64,000 nt of DNA from Apiospora phragmitis (taxonomy: Eukaryota; Ascomycota; Sordariomycetes; Amphisphaeriales; Apiosporaceae), in assembly GCA_038363925.1 (NCBI GenBank), contig JAQQWL010000009.1, positions 2,294,001-2,358,000 on the forward strand, in the 5' to 3' direction. Both the position numbers and the translations under genes were made by a program. Positions 37,354 to 50,349 of this stretch are shown in pieces. Under the pieces are notes generated by a model that was not told the DNA's origin, made no database searches, and was given only the letters and a program-made list of their open reading frames with translations. Positions within the stretch are counted from its first letter, which is position 1; each line of letters starts with the position of its first letter.

Positions 37354-40300
37354 CTCATGGTCAATACCGCTACCACGTTCTACCAGTTTTTCGGGACCTA
37401 TTCGAGAACCCCGTTGTATTAGTGATAAGAGACGATGTGATTCTGGACGGTATCTTATCTGCGAGAGCCTTGGGACGATAGAGTGCGATCGTGTTGACCG
37501 TCTGCCTTGCCTATGTCAGCCGCTGACGGCGTGAAGACGTGCTAGTCTGTCCACTACGCTGGGAAGGCGTTGGCGTTGACGGGTGGGAAGCGGCACTGGT
37601 TGTGGATGATGTGCTGCCACCTGCTGTCGATGGTACGGTGCAGACTGGTGGACTGCTGTTCTGGGCGAAAAGTCATCGCGGAATGCATAACAAAAGTCCT
37701 TCTTCGCGGCGACAGTAATGGGCAACTATCCACCTAGTAAATCAAACCGTACGAGTCTGTCGATCGTGATTTCACAGAACCAAGGGGTTCTTGGTGTGGT
37801 TGGAAAAGTTGCCTAGGGTTCTCTTCAGTACCGCCAACCGCCGAGCGACTTTGAGAAGCAACAGACAGATTCTAAAAACAGCAGGAAAACACACACACCG
37901 CAAGTGAAATGGCACCCACGCCGGCAACACGAACACAATGGATCAGGTCTGAGGGAGACAACGGTTGAGCACCACTGCATACCTCGTGTGTACCAGCCGA
38001 GGGATTCCATCACATCACCGCATTCCATTAAATGGCGGTACGGGAATCTGTAGTCATCCGCGCCCAAAGATAGGCCAATATCACGTTATCGACAGCCACG
38101 AAACCGACTGGTCTATATTAAGCAGATGACAAAGGGGGTGTGGGCTACAGCCCTCCCCTCACGCCAACTTTCTCGTTACAAGCTTAGAAAGCCTACTTCA
38201 TTCCCGATTTGATCATAGAGTTGGAAATAAACACGTTAAGACCGCACCAGCCTGGTTTATGTTGCAGTCCGGCCTATGGTATCGAGACTCGACAAGGAAG
38301 GAACATATGCCGGCTTAAAAGCATGGTTGCTATTCTCATGGGACTCCGTTGGTCTCGATAGGAGAGATACATCTGCCCGGCAATGTCCACAACGGAGGGC
38401 CCGGATGACTTGCCTTGCCGGAGAACAAGGCATCTGGCAACGATTCGGGAACCGTGGCGCTAATCTCGATGTGCTTTTTCTGTAGATCAGTCGTAAAACG
38501 GTGGTCAACTTCTGGGCATGGGCGCCGCCATCCAGGAATATCTGCATATAATCACCGTTCTGGAGGTCTTCTGACGCTTCGACAACGCAAACTATGGGTG
38601 TATGTATGTGATGTGAAGCCCGGACCTTTGAGGCCCTACCTTACACACATGCCCAACCCTATCTACTTTTACCTGAGACTGGCCGCCCATTTAGCGACGC
38701 CCAATCATCACTTGGCAGCTGTGTCGTACATAGCGGGACAGGCCGCTGCCACATACATAAATCGGAGAAACCAGACTCCATGGGGATTTCGAGGAAGAAG
38801 TGGCAAGACAGTCACGCCCGGAAGAGTCAGGTTGGGCGAACGTGTGCAGTTCCCTGTGTCAGTATGTAAAGTGCCTCGTATGAGGAAGAATGTGTAGATG
38901 AGGCAGGCTTACGCGCGCAATGCTCACACTAACACGGCATCCGTTACCCGGATCTGGTCGGACGAGCGAGACGCCCGGCAATGGACGGGTTTTGGTCGAG
39001 ACGGAGGTGGGCTTGTCATTTTGTGAGCGTAGCGTGTCTCTCCATTCAACCTATCTGACTGGCACACACCAATGCAAGCAGGCGGTATACGGCATACCTA
39101 CATGTATGCCGGGGGCGGTTGTGCCAGACAAATGAGATGGTCTCGTCTGGAGCTAGCAGCAGTAGTACTAGCCAGGGCCCAGCAAGGAAAAAGCATAGAG
39201 GTCCGAAGAATTAAGCGGGCAAATTGAAGAGAGAAAGTGGGCAAATTACGGCCAAAACGACCCATACTTGCAGAACATCCACATGGCCGCGGCCGAGGCG
39301 GCCAATAGAGACGCAAATAATCTGGGTTAAATATAGAATCCTTCATCTCGTCTGTTCTCTTCCCGCGCTCGCTTGCTGCTATTTCTAGCCATCCCCACCG
39401 ACTACTAACCGCCATGGAAAACGGATGTGACCCTCCACCACGCTCGCTGGGCTTGCATCTGGACTAATGTCGCTCTTATGCAAGGCAATTCGATGAGTTA
39501 TCATCAATCCAATCCAAATTTGCCCACTTTGAGAGGATCTTTTGCTTGTTGTCTTCCCGCCCACCGCTCCATCGCAATATTGGCCCATGTAAGATCTGAT
39601 ATACCGCTAAGCATTTTTTCTTCTTCTTGTTCCACAGATCTGAAGGGTACGTAGCATTCCCTCTCCCTCTCATGCAGGGTTAATTATTGATAGATCTTTG
39701 CCTATCCACACCTAATCAATTAATTTCGTCCTCATGATAGGCATGGCCAGCATATGGCAATATGGAAAGCCGTCTTTCCGGGTGCCACCGTCCAGATCTT
39801 AGCCCGGGAAGCTATTCTCGCATCCCACATCCTGAGCTTATCTGCATTAGAGCCTCCTCTTCATTCCCCGGTTAGCTAGGTAGTTATGGATAGCTGACTA
39901 ATTGCGGATGATCATGATGATGGGTGATGAAGGGTCTAGAAGCCTGGAAGAAGCTCTTTGTTAGGTGTTACTATTTTGCGTCGCTACCGTCATCCGCCTC
40001 GTCGCACTTTCTTCGGCCCCTTGCGTGTGACTGTTGCCATCTTGTCTCATCGTGACCTGATGACAGCACAAACCTCCTTCTCCGCCCCTTCCTGTAAGAG
40101 AGGGTGGTATGAAGGATGCATTGGCTGTGTTGCCTATATGTTCTTATTTGCCTCAGGCAAGGCAAGACAGGCTCTCAGCTAAAGTAGGCAGGTATGTAGG
40201 TAGGTGTTTAAGAGCAGTGGACGCATGAGCAGTAGCAGCAGCAGCACATGCACGACGAGGCCACCACCAGCCGTTAAACACCAAACGTTTTGCCGCCTGC

Positions 40301-41249
40301 ACTTGCACGCCTGAGGAGGGGTACCGCAAAGAAACGACGGCCAGAGGATCTGATTTTGGCGAGTGCGGACCTGGAAAGCGGCCCAGGCGCTTGCAGTTGA
40401 ACAAGGGGGGGGGGCCGGGGTGGACGCAGACGGGGAGGGGTTGGGATCCTTGTCTGCCGTCGGACCAATGACAGCTCAAGACGCACCACGAGAGGACTTG
40501 TATACCCCTGCTAGTATTGCCCTGGTGGCGGATCGCTTGGCGGGCCATACACAAACACACCCGTTCTTCAACCGACAGGGGTCGTTTCCATATCCGTCGT
40601 CCAATAGCATGACCCCAATGGCCTCAGTCAGACTCCTAGGCGGCGGCTGCTGCCAACTATCTGCGTGGGTGTCCAAAGTACCCTCCACACCAAAGTCGAG
40701 CGTGCCGAGTACTTCAATGGGGTCCCGTCGTCTCACGTTGACGAATTGCCATGAGCCAAAACGGGAAATTACACGAAGCAAATATGCATGCGCCGGCCGG
40801 GGCATAGGCATGGGTATGGATGGACATGGGCAATTCTTCAATCAATCTATTCTGCTGCTGCCCTGCCGCTTGTTACGAGTATAATAGGAAACACCACATC
40901 CCACTTACATGTGGCAGGTCTTAGATCTATCTTCAAGCCATCTTCTTTTCCACAGGTTCAACCACAGTATATCTCGCTGGTGAATCCTTTCCGTTTTTCT
41001 TTCCTTATAATTTCTCGGGTTCCTCTCCTAGTCTTTCCTATCTAACGGGTCTTTTCCAATCGGGTCGCTTTCTAGTCTTCTCTCTTGTCGAAAGGAAATA
41101 TTTCTGGGCTCGGCGGGTCTTCTTGTCTTCTTCAGCCACTTGCAAGCAATAACCAACACCAACATCGATCAAATCTCAACATCCCCTCGACCACGAAACT
41201 ACCTCGGGTTCTACCTCGTCACCAATCATCACACACACCCACATCCAAG
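37354..41249. other. 3.9-kb intergenic region, no supported gene
   Basis: Open frames up to 173 codons (38415-38897, 40363-40884) lack family motifs, biased codon use or plausible splicing. It includes a 10-G run near 40407-40416 and pyrimidine-rich sequence from 40930 that leads into the DUF3455 gene. Confidence 0.45.
40930..41249 (+). promoter_or_regulatory. CT-rich leader/promoter of the DUF3455 gene
   Basis: Pyrimidine-rich sequence (TCTTTTCC, TTTCTTTCC, CCTCTCCTAGTCTTTCC) ending about 150 bp before the ATG is typical of highly expressed fungal genes. A CAATCATCACACACACCCACATCCAAG leader follows. Inferred from composition. Confidence 0.4.
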
Positions 41250-42206
41250 ATGCGCTGCTCGATACTGTTCACGTCGGCACTGAGTGCCTCGACTGTCATC
41301 GCCGCCCCAACGTGGCCCGCCTTCAGCAAGAGTGTCCCCATGCCTGCTCAACTCGAGACCATGTCGTCATGGTTCAACGCACTGGCGAAAGTGGTCCAAG
41401 ATTCCCGAACCTCTCCTCAAGCCCCCGTATGCGACCTGTCGCAAGTCAAGCTTCGTAAGTATCGACCTATCTCGAGTAATTGATGTACGCAAGCCCAGCC
41501 ACTAATACCAAGTCCAGCCGAGTCCGCTCTCCCGCCTCCTAGCGCTGGCCTCTACCTCAAGCACGTCGCCGTCGGCCGTGGCACGCAGAACTACACCTGC
41601 GATACGTCCAACCCCAGCTCCGCACCCGTCCTCTTCGGCGCCCTCGCGACCCTGTTCAACGCCAGCTGCATCGCGGCCTCGTACCCCGACGTGCTGCAGC
41701 TGGTGCCCAAGACGGCTCTCCAGTTCGACCTGCCCTCGGCGGCCGGCGGCCCCCCTGGCCCTGCCGGCGGCCCCGGCCCGGCGAGAAGATGGGTCCCATC
41801 GACTACGTGCTCTCGGGCCACCACTTCTTCACCGACGTCACGACGCCCTACTTCAACCTCGACACGACGCCCGGCTCGCAGTTCGGCACCATCCCCTGCG
41901 CTAAGCTCAACCAGACCGCTGCCCCGGCCGACGCGCCCAAGGGCCAGAAGGGCGAGGGCGCCGTTGCCTGGCTCAAGCTGCGCTCCAAGGACGGTGCCAC
42001 CGGTGACCTGCAAGAGGTCTACCGTGTGGGCACTGCAGGCGGCAGCTCGCCGGCCACGTGCGAGGGCATGCCGGCCACATTCGAGGTTCAATACTCGGCG
42101 GAGTAAGTTCCACCCACACTCATCAGTTCCACATAGTACCCAGACTAACCAAGATCTTTTCTGCAGATACTGGTTCTACGCCGGATCAAAACCCAAGTAC
42201 GATTAA
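41250..42206 (+). CDS. Secreted DUF3455 protein
   Basis: A secreted protein of the DUF3455 family, often labelled 'malate dehydrogenase' in fungi without good reason. Exons 41250-41454, 41518-42102 and 42167-42206; about 276 aa. The signal peptide is MRCSILFTSALSASTVIAAP. Domain hallmarks are LYLKHVAVGRGTQNYTC, GALATLFNASC, YVLSGHHFFTD, GAVAWLKLRSKDG, EVYRVGTAGGSSPATCEG, and the C-terminal EYWFYAG. One base is missing near 41780 between the Pro/Gly-rich hinge and KMGPIDYVL. It stands alone, with a pyrimidine-rich leader suggesting good expression. The molecular function is unknown. Confidence 0.9.
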
Positions 42207-44371
42207 ATCAGAGATTGGTCGATGAGGGAGATGCAAAGCAGTGCTGTATAATTACAAGTCGGCGAGACTGGGTTGCTCGCCCGAAAGCATGATACCTAAA
42301 AACAAAAAATGAACATACACACCAACACACTCGGATACATCGTTATTACTGTCCGCACCTTTAGTAGTTTCTCATACCGCCTGGCGTTTCTGGGCGTTTG
42401 CATTCTCCCTACATACTTATTAGTATAGGCTCGCATTATTATTGCCATGACGAATGGTACTCTTCTTTTTCCAAAACCATCTTATCTCTTCAAAGTTGCC
42501 CAGTCATGGTGTTCCGCCATAGCCCTACGGTTAGTCTTTCCATCCATGATCCATCAATCATTATTGTCAGGGATATGCCTACTATGATACGTCAGGGTAC
42601 CGGTTGATCGGAACTGCTTGGCGCAGTTCATGAGCAAGCAACGCTTGGGCCCCGCCCGGGCCTTTCGAGGTTGTGATGAAACAAATGTGTGAACGTCACT
42701 GCTACCAACACCCATTATCGAAAAGCTGCAGCGCACTAGTCTTCGCCGCGAAACAAATTCAGGCCAAGTACGTGTGCATGTCGACTTGATTCAGGTGGGA
42801 GTAATAATCACATCAAATCGGCCCCGAACGTACGGTCCATTGCAACCTCGATCCGACATTACATGCATATACAACTGCGGTTATATGAACCCTTAAGATG
42901 GAGTGCTCATCTATCTGGCATGATAGCCTGTAAGCCCTAGTCAAGATAGGGGAGAAGGGGGAGGCAGGGTCCTCCATATGCACACCAGAAGTTTTGAGTC
43001 ACCGTTTAGGAATTCCCCTTTTGGCGATCCGGTGTCTTGAGACCGAAGGGCGACGTGTGTGTGTGGGCTCACGTGTTTTGTGCCGCCATCCATATCAAAA
43101 CCTGAGACTCGCGTAGAGTGGCTTATTTGCGACATCCAACACCTACACGGGCCGAGCAGTCATTACCTACACACACCTCTGGAGAGAATGCCTTGCAACC
43201 TAAGTTCGCATATTGAGCCGCATCACCGGCGAGTGTCAATAACGAGCATTGCCAAAAAGCCAGCGCGACCCTATAAGCATATCGAGCACCCACACCCACT
43301 CACAATGAATTGAGACGACAGTGCTGTTACATGCAGTAAGCATCTCCAAGTTGCAAATCATGTCGGTGTGCAACCTCGCCATTTTTGGCTGATGGTAGGT
43401 AATTGGGAAAACTTCGTAATGCCTGAAACGCCAACCGGCTGGAGTCACGCCTAAGGAAAACCCCCGCCGTCAATCCCCCACATGTCCACTGCCAGGGCTG
43501 AAACAAGGTTGAATCCACCCCCTAGTTCGAAGCCCAGGCCACTGTGAAACACGTGCACTTGGGGTGTCTGGGTTTCAGCACTTCCTGGGCAGATAAGGCA
43601 GCATGGTACGCATCAATATCTCGGCCCTCGCAACACAATCCAGAGGTTCCTGATTCCCAGCCTTGGCATGCTAGTCTAGAAGATCGACGTCGCTGGCTGT
43701 CGCGGCCCATCTTCAGGGGACAGACAGTGCAACGTGACATATCGGACAGCATGCATCGCAATAGCCCGACAAAAGTGCAGATTCAAGTTTCCGTAGGCCA
43801 GAAGCGTAGGTTTTTTATATCAACTTCCCCCTCCTTATCACCTCATCGTGACCTAGTGACTGGTTTGATCGTCGTCCCGGGATTATTGCCATGACCCGAG
43901 GGAACGGATCAAACGACAGACAAGAACCATAGCCACCAGACCAGAGCACCACCACCTGCAGCCCCGGAGTATGCAAGTCAAGAAGCCCCTTTGTTTCTGC
44001 CCCTAATATTTGGTTCTAATGAGGCGTTTTGGAAAGGTCGCCTGTTTTCACCCTGCATTGATTTAGAAATAATCGACAGCGTGGAGGCAGGGAGTCCCTA
44101 ACTTATAGCATCCGCGCGGCTACCGAACAGTAGCCCGGATATCTCAAGGCTGGTTGGTTCTAAGAAGCGTGCGTCGAGTCCTGTACGTGATGGTAGAGGT
44201 ATCCCCATATGGGCAGGCGGCATTGTGCATGCTCCAGCGATGCCACTTGAGCTCTTTTCTATATTCACTCGTAGGGCTTATCGCCATATGCAAGGCTACC
44301 TCCAACAAAGGGATGTTTTATGATAGATATCCAGATCGCACTTAATCTAGCTCGCAGCTAGATCGGGTGGA
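42207..44371. other. 2.2-kb intergenic region, no supported gene
   Basis: 3' flanks of the convergent DUF3455 and UCH37 genes. No frame here shows a conserved motif. Confidence 0.45.
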
Positions 44372-45483
44372 TCAGCCTTCCATTTCTGTATCTTCGCCAC
44401 CGCCGCCCTTCCTCCGACTCTCTATGCGCTTTTTCGTCGAGTCCTTAGCATCCGAAATCCACTTGTCGTAGACGCCGTTGCCCTCTTTCAGCTTCTCTTG
44501 CACAACGCCTTGAAGCACGGCACCAGCGAAGCCTACAAAGTTGTGTCTTCGGAGGGCGTTCTCAAACTGCCAGTCTCTACGCTTGCGCTCCTCCCGCTCC
44601 AGCATGTCCACGTCGCCAATCTCCCGGGCCTTTATCCGCAGATCCCGCACCATGGCCATGAGGTTGAACCGGATTTCGGACATGTCGTACCGCCCAATCC
44701 GTCGTTGCAGAACATCCATGACCTTCGTGGGGAACTCATCTGTTGAGCAGGGGCCGTGACTGATGGGCGCGGGCTGCAGGCCGTCGAGCTCGTACAGCTT
44801 GCCGGCAATAGGCGTGTAGGCGACAAAGTGGAAGGCGTCTTCCGTCTCGCCGCTCGTCCTCTGCGTCTCGTCGACGAAGGGGCTGCTCTTCGCGAAGCTG
44901 TTGTGGACGTCACGGATGAGCTCGCTGTTGCTCAGGGCCTCGCCGCGAAACTCGGGCGGCAGCATCATGGTGAACTCGCGGAACTTGCGGAGCGGGCCGC
45001 CCATCTCGACCTCGCCCTCCTTGTTCATCAACACCGAGAGTAGCGCCTGGGTGCCGCATGCGTTCTGGATGGTCTGGGCGGCAAAGAAGAGGCTTTCGGA
45101 AGCATCGCGATCGAATTCGCCGTCAAGCGGCTTGTCGGTCGACGTGTACGGTTCGTTTGTAGGGTACTTGAACAGAAAGATGACGCCGTAAATGGGGTAC
45201 AGCGATGCGAGAGCATCAGGTTCCAGTGTCAAAAGCTCCTCAAATTGCACGTCCTTCACACCAAGGTTGTCGAGCAGGTAGGTGAAGACACCCTGAATGC
45301 GTAAATGACGTCAGTTGGTTTCTGTACACCAGACAGATGTGTTGACCTCGTTGCCGCTTGCAAGCGGGCATCACTTCAAGGGAATCCTTACCGCATCCGA
45401 TTCGACTAGGAGGGCAAGTTAGTAACCACCCAGTGAAAGACAGCCATAATCGCCAGCTTACTCGTATTCCATCCTCCGCTCAT
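44372..45483 (-). CDS. UCH37/UCHL5-type ubiquitin C-terminal hydrolase
   Basis: A cysteine protease of the C12 family. UCH37 orthologues trim ubiquitin chains at the 26S proteasome via Rpn13. Exons 45483-45462 (22 nt), 45405-45392 (a 14-nt micro-exon) and 45292-44372 give 318 aa with no frame break. The N-terminus MSGGWNTIESDAGVFTYLLD is the family signature. The active site residues are visible: Gln/Cys in TIQNACGTQALLS, His in DAFHFVAYTP, Asp in YELDGLQPAP. The C-terminal helical extension (ENALRRHNFVGF) matches the UCH37 ULD region, and a Lys-rich, acidic tail ends the protein. The length fits UCH37 rather than the shorter UCHL1/Yuh1. Confidence 0.95.
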
Positions 45484-46167
45484 TTTGGACTGCTATCCAA
45501 GAGCGCAGTCCTGGTAATGTTGATCAGGGACAGATAATGGCGCAGAGGAGTATTTCGGTAATGTAGAACAGGATTTGCGACCCAGTTGCTTGGTGGTGGT
45601 GGCTTGTAGTAAGTAGTACTCTGTACCTTGTATCTCAATTCCAGATGTTGAATGGTTAATATTGTCTGTAGTGCAACATTTGGCTGGGCGAAGCTATGGT
45701 GGGTCACAGGCCACCCCTGGAGATAAGATAAGGTTAAGCAGTTTGGCAGCCACAGCTAGGCCTATGACGACAAGTTCTGTCTGCCTACTTACTCATACCT
45801 TACTCAACGACATGCCATACCTCCTTCGTCTAATATACAACAAAGTACTATGATAAGAGCAGCGTCTAGAGCATGGCAAATTCATTTCTTGTATCCGTCT
45901 ACCTAGTCTAATGTTACAGTTGCATGTCCCAAACACATAAGCTGACTTGGCCGTCCCTCTATACACACAGAACTCTGCTCCGAGCTGGCCCAAGGATTAT
46001 GGCAGGATCATGGTTCTCTGATCCAAGTTTGGCCGTTCCCATTAATTGGGCTAACATCGCCTGTCTAGAGCTCGCAAGGCCTGCAAAGCGTTGTAGTTTG
46101 TTGGCCTCTTTTGAGAGAGCCCGGAGACGAGGCCAACAGCTAAAGAGACCAGACCTTGATGGCATCT
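45484..46167. other. Spacer between UCH37 and the permease gene
   Basis: Promoter side of UCH37 and 3' flank of the permease, both on the minus strand. Nothing else was recognised. Confidence 0.4.
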
Positions 46168-48438
46168 TTAATGGCCCATTCTCAGCTCTTGTTCGGAAAT
46201 TGGGCGGCCGTCGTAGTGTTGGTTGGCAACAACATCTTTGTCCTCCGTTGATCCATTACGAGAACTGCTTCTTCCAGCGCTACCATTGTCCACAAGCTCC
46301 ACTTCGACCTTGTGCTCTTCACCACGGCCGCCTTTGCCACCGATCTTGTTCCGTATGAACAACATCCACTTGGGCACATCTTTCTTGCTCAGTCCCCAAT
46401 GGTACACTTCTTTCTGGTCCCAGTTGGATGGCACGATCTTTCCATCAGAAAGGTATACGACGAGCCATATCATGATGTTGAGTGTAATGTAAACCAGCAT
46501 GCCGCTAAATACTCGTTAGCACAATAACCCCCTTTCATTATTGGGGAAATCACGATACTTACGCGATGAGACCATACGCAACACTGTAGCTGAAAGGCAT
46601 GAACGCCAGCGTCACAAAAGAAGGGACCGCATCACCAATGTAAGCCCAGTTGATGTTGGTGACTTGACGAATCATGAGGCATCCGACCTATATGTCCGGA
46701 AGAAATTAGTGGAAAGCGGCATCAGTTGAAGGCAGGGCGTCTTACCAGAACAAGTGTGGGCCCAGTTGCCCAGGGCGGAACAGATGCGAGGATTGGTGCA
46801 AAGAACAGAGATATGAGGAAGCAGAAACCGACTGTTATAGCCGTTAGGCCGGTGCGGCCGCCCTCTGCAATCCCAGCTCCGCTTTCAATAAAAGCAGTTA
46901 CTGGGGAGCAGCCGAAGAGTGACCCAATCGAGATGCATACGGCGTCAGTGCAGTACGCAATTGTCGACCGCGGGAAGTCGCCGTCCTCCTCCACCACGCC
47001 GCAAAACTTGGCCATTGAATACAGAGTAGCTGTACAGTCGACGATGTCAACATACAAAAAGGTCACCAGTGCGAGGATAAACTGCTTTGTACTGGTCCCG
47101 TCAAGACTCCACTGCTGTGCGCCGAGGATTTCTTTGATGGGGTGGAAGGCGACGATGTGCTTGAAAAATTCGAGTCGGTCATTACCAGCAACAGTGTCTG
47201 GAAATATGAGAACGAAGTATCTCGCCTGCATCAACGTTAGAAGGTCTCTATTGCGTGGAAAGGTGAGGTGGATGGTACTTACGGCCATGAGATTACAGAC
47301 ACAAGAGCTATGCCCATGATGATTGCGCTCTTGACCTTGAAGGCCATCAGGAAGGCTACAAAGATACCGCCCACGAATATTCCGATCCACATCTGGAGAA
47401 GGAGGTTAGTCAAGCAAATATCATGCATTCTCATCCAGAATCATTCCAACTTACAGAGGGGTTGCTCATGACACTATCCTTGCATTCCCCCTGCTGGTTC
47501 AGCCTACTACGAGGGCAGCCACCAATGGCCACAGGGGTTGTGTAGCCACTGGTGATTGCACCTAGGCCAGCGGAATATGACAGACCAATCTCGGTCAGGA
47601 AGAGGCCAATACCCACACCACAGGCTGTCTTGATTGTAGTGGGAATCATCTTGACCAGCCACTGTCGCATTCCTGTCAACGCTAGAATCAAGAAAATGCA
47701 ACCCTCGACAAACACTGCAGTGAGAGCAATGCGGTAGGGCACCATACCACTACCGTGCCAACCGACAACTTGGTAGGTGAAGTATGCGTTCAAGCCCATA
47801 CCAGGACTGTTTAAAGTCAGCTTATATACGGTATACTAGTCGATGAATTAATACTCACGCTAAAGCCACTGGAAGATTCGTCAGGAAGCCGAAGGCAATA
47901 CTCGCCAGGCCCGCCAAGGCAGCGGTAGATGTGACCAGGTCCTGTTTCAGTACTGCAAATATGAGGTCAGCTAGGACAAGCAGGAGGAGTGATGAATTAC
48001 CTACAGTTCAGGCAAGCGTCGTACTTCGGATCCTTGTTACAATGCGCGTCTCCATCCGTTCCATTGCAAATGCAAGTGCCCCCAGAATCCATGAGGACAG
48101 CAGACTGTCAGGGTATCGTCAACAGTTTTGTCCTGGCAAAGTGTAGGTTCTGTTTGTGACTCACGTTGACGGCAATGATGTATGCCATAGTGGCAAAGGT
48201 GGTGAGGCCAGCCCGTATCTCCCGATAGAAAGATGCGCCTGGTATTTGTTTGGGCTGTGATACCAGGGGTTAGTCAATTGGGACTCGCCGAGGTCATCCA
48301 AGCCCAGAAGGAACCAATATAACTCACATGACCAGAGCCATCAAGACGGAAGACCCGACCGAAGGTAGAGCGGTTGATGCGATCCTCCAAAACAACAGCC
48401 TTGTCTACAACCTTCTCGAAGAACCCTTGGAACCCCAT
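46168..48438 (-). CDS. AzgA-like adenine/guanine/hypoxanthine permease
   Basis: Plasma-membrane purine:proton symporter of the AzgA branch of the NCS2/NAT-related family. Nine exons: 48438-48328, 48254-48165, 48104-48005, 47952-47859, 47806-47455, 47392-47283, 47225-46746, 46687-46563 and 46504-46168; about 599 aa. Family motifs: FYREIRAGLTTFATMAYIIA at the N-terminus, NLPVALAPGMGLNAYFTYQV, GIGLFLTEIGL, FLYVDIVDCTATLYSMAKF, and SLFGCSPVTAFIESGAGIAE. About a dozen hydrophobic segments are visible. A charged cytosolic tail follows. One base is missing near 47202-47204 (an A/T run), between SWPRDTSFSY and FPDTVAG. The ATG at 48438 is chosen because MGFQGFFEKVV directly precedes the conserved part. 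Confidence 0.93.
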
Positions 48439-50349
48439 CGTGCTATCTAGCGCTCGGCGAGCGGTTGCCTCGCTAGGATGGGAGGGTTCCAATCAGTTAC
48501 GAATACTGTGTGTGCGGTTGATGAAGACAAAGTTGATTCATCAAAAATATGGATGAGAGTAGCTGCTTTCCTGGAGCAGGGCCCATGTGAGGATTTCAAT
48601 CCTGTGTCCTATGTAGGTAATTATGTTAATGCGGCCAGAAGTGACAAATTGAATGGATGTAGCACATTCGGCGAAGTGGAAGATTGACACTCGACCAGGG
48701 GACGGCAAGCTTACCTTGGGTACGAAGGAGACACAAAATCGAAATTAGTGGTGCCACCAACTCGTTACCGATCCTGCACCCCAGAACGCGGAAGAAGTAA
48801 GATGCTTCTGGCGCGTCTGAAATATGACGAAAGGTGAAGAAAGATTTGTCAAAGGAAGGAACGCTTTGCCCCTGGGCAACACTCGCCGATGGCGCAGTAC
48901 GTAAGGAAGATAAAGAGGAATAGGTATGCAGATACCTATGTGGCTATAACAGGCATTGTGATGATTAGTTGCTACTCCCCAAATGCTTCAAGTAGGCGCA
49001 GGGAACTTGGATGGGAAAGATGAAGTTCGTCCAAACTCATCACTTACCTTGCGTCCAGAGAACGCACTATGGTCTTGGTAGGATTGGTGGGGATTTGGGC
49101 AAAGGGAGGCCTGGACGAGAGTTGTTGACCACTAAAAGTCTGACGGACCTTCAAGTTGGGAGCCAGGTAGGTTATTTTCCCACCAAGCTGTTGATGCTCG
49201 TGAGTAGATGGTGAAGCTTAGGGTGAGGCGTTGTTTTGGGAGAGCTGAGTCTCTAGCGGCGAAATTTCGATGGTTGTAGGAACAAGGCAATTCTGTTCTT
49301 CCTGGTCACCTTAGGCCACGGATTTCCTGGAGCTCACTTACTAGGTTGACAGTAAGAGTGAGGATGTGATTTCTTAGGTACTTGGTTTTCTCGACCCTCC
49401 CATAATTGTATGCTTGACTTATTATGACGGTTGCAACCACTGGTTGGATGTGTACGGTGTATGCTGGTTTGATAATCACAATAGGACTGTGAGACGGCCA
49501 AGGAACGACGGGCATGAACTTATGCACGAAGGAACTACTTATGGCATTCAAGTGTTACTGGGCGAACTTTCTCATCTATACTGGATGGACTGCTTCTAAT
49601 CTCTGTCCTCGACAAGGGTCACCTTTGGGACTTATGCGAAGGCAGTTTGTGAATGGTCAAATGCCAGAGTAATAGGGCCTTTTTGATGACCATATCTGCA
49701 ACCATGTGGATGTCATGTAGACTACCGAATTGCATGGATTTTATTAGACGAACATTGTTTGCGCCGACTTTAGGGTTATTTTGCAGCAAAGTCATCTGCA
49801 GGAATCAAGTCCACATGAACATAACATCCGTCCGTCAGTTTGCTATGAGATCTGTGTCCCCATTCAACCCCTTACCCCTATCAACGCCTACCAACCTTTA
49901 TCGACTTCGACAGTCAGCTCGGACTCGAATATGGACTCGAACATGGTAGACCTGGAGCGTAGTGGGCCCTCCTGTTTCTCGAGAACCACATTGAATTGTG
50001 CGATGCGAATATGACCAACAGGGGCATCATTGGAAGGCATAACAGGGTTAGGCTAGACTATGGCTAATTGCATGAGACAAGCGGATCATTTGCATGTTAG
50101 CGATTTCGTGTAGCACCAATTGGTATATAGGGGCGCACAAGTATGCATGTGCAACCAGAGCAAAGCCGTTCTATATCTTGTACAAAACCCGAAGCCATTT
50201 ACAGTCCAATGCCACTGGGCGTGCAGCTTGCTACCGGGCTGGCTCACTGCATGTCCATCACCTTTCACCTAGGTAGAGTCCCGCTGGTAATGTCACATCC
50301 GCCTTAACGTCTGATTTCTTGGCCACCGAAGAATGCAAGGATCACTAAA

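Noticed and set aside
38415..38897. 160-codon plus-strand frame
   Set aside because: No motif, no signal peptide, no splice support, and mixed low-complexity composition; probably chance.
40363..40884. 173-codon plus-strand frame
   Set aside because: It runs through a poly-G tract and the promoter side of the DUF3455 gene, with no conserved feature.
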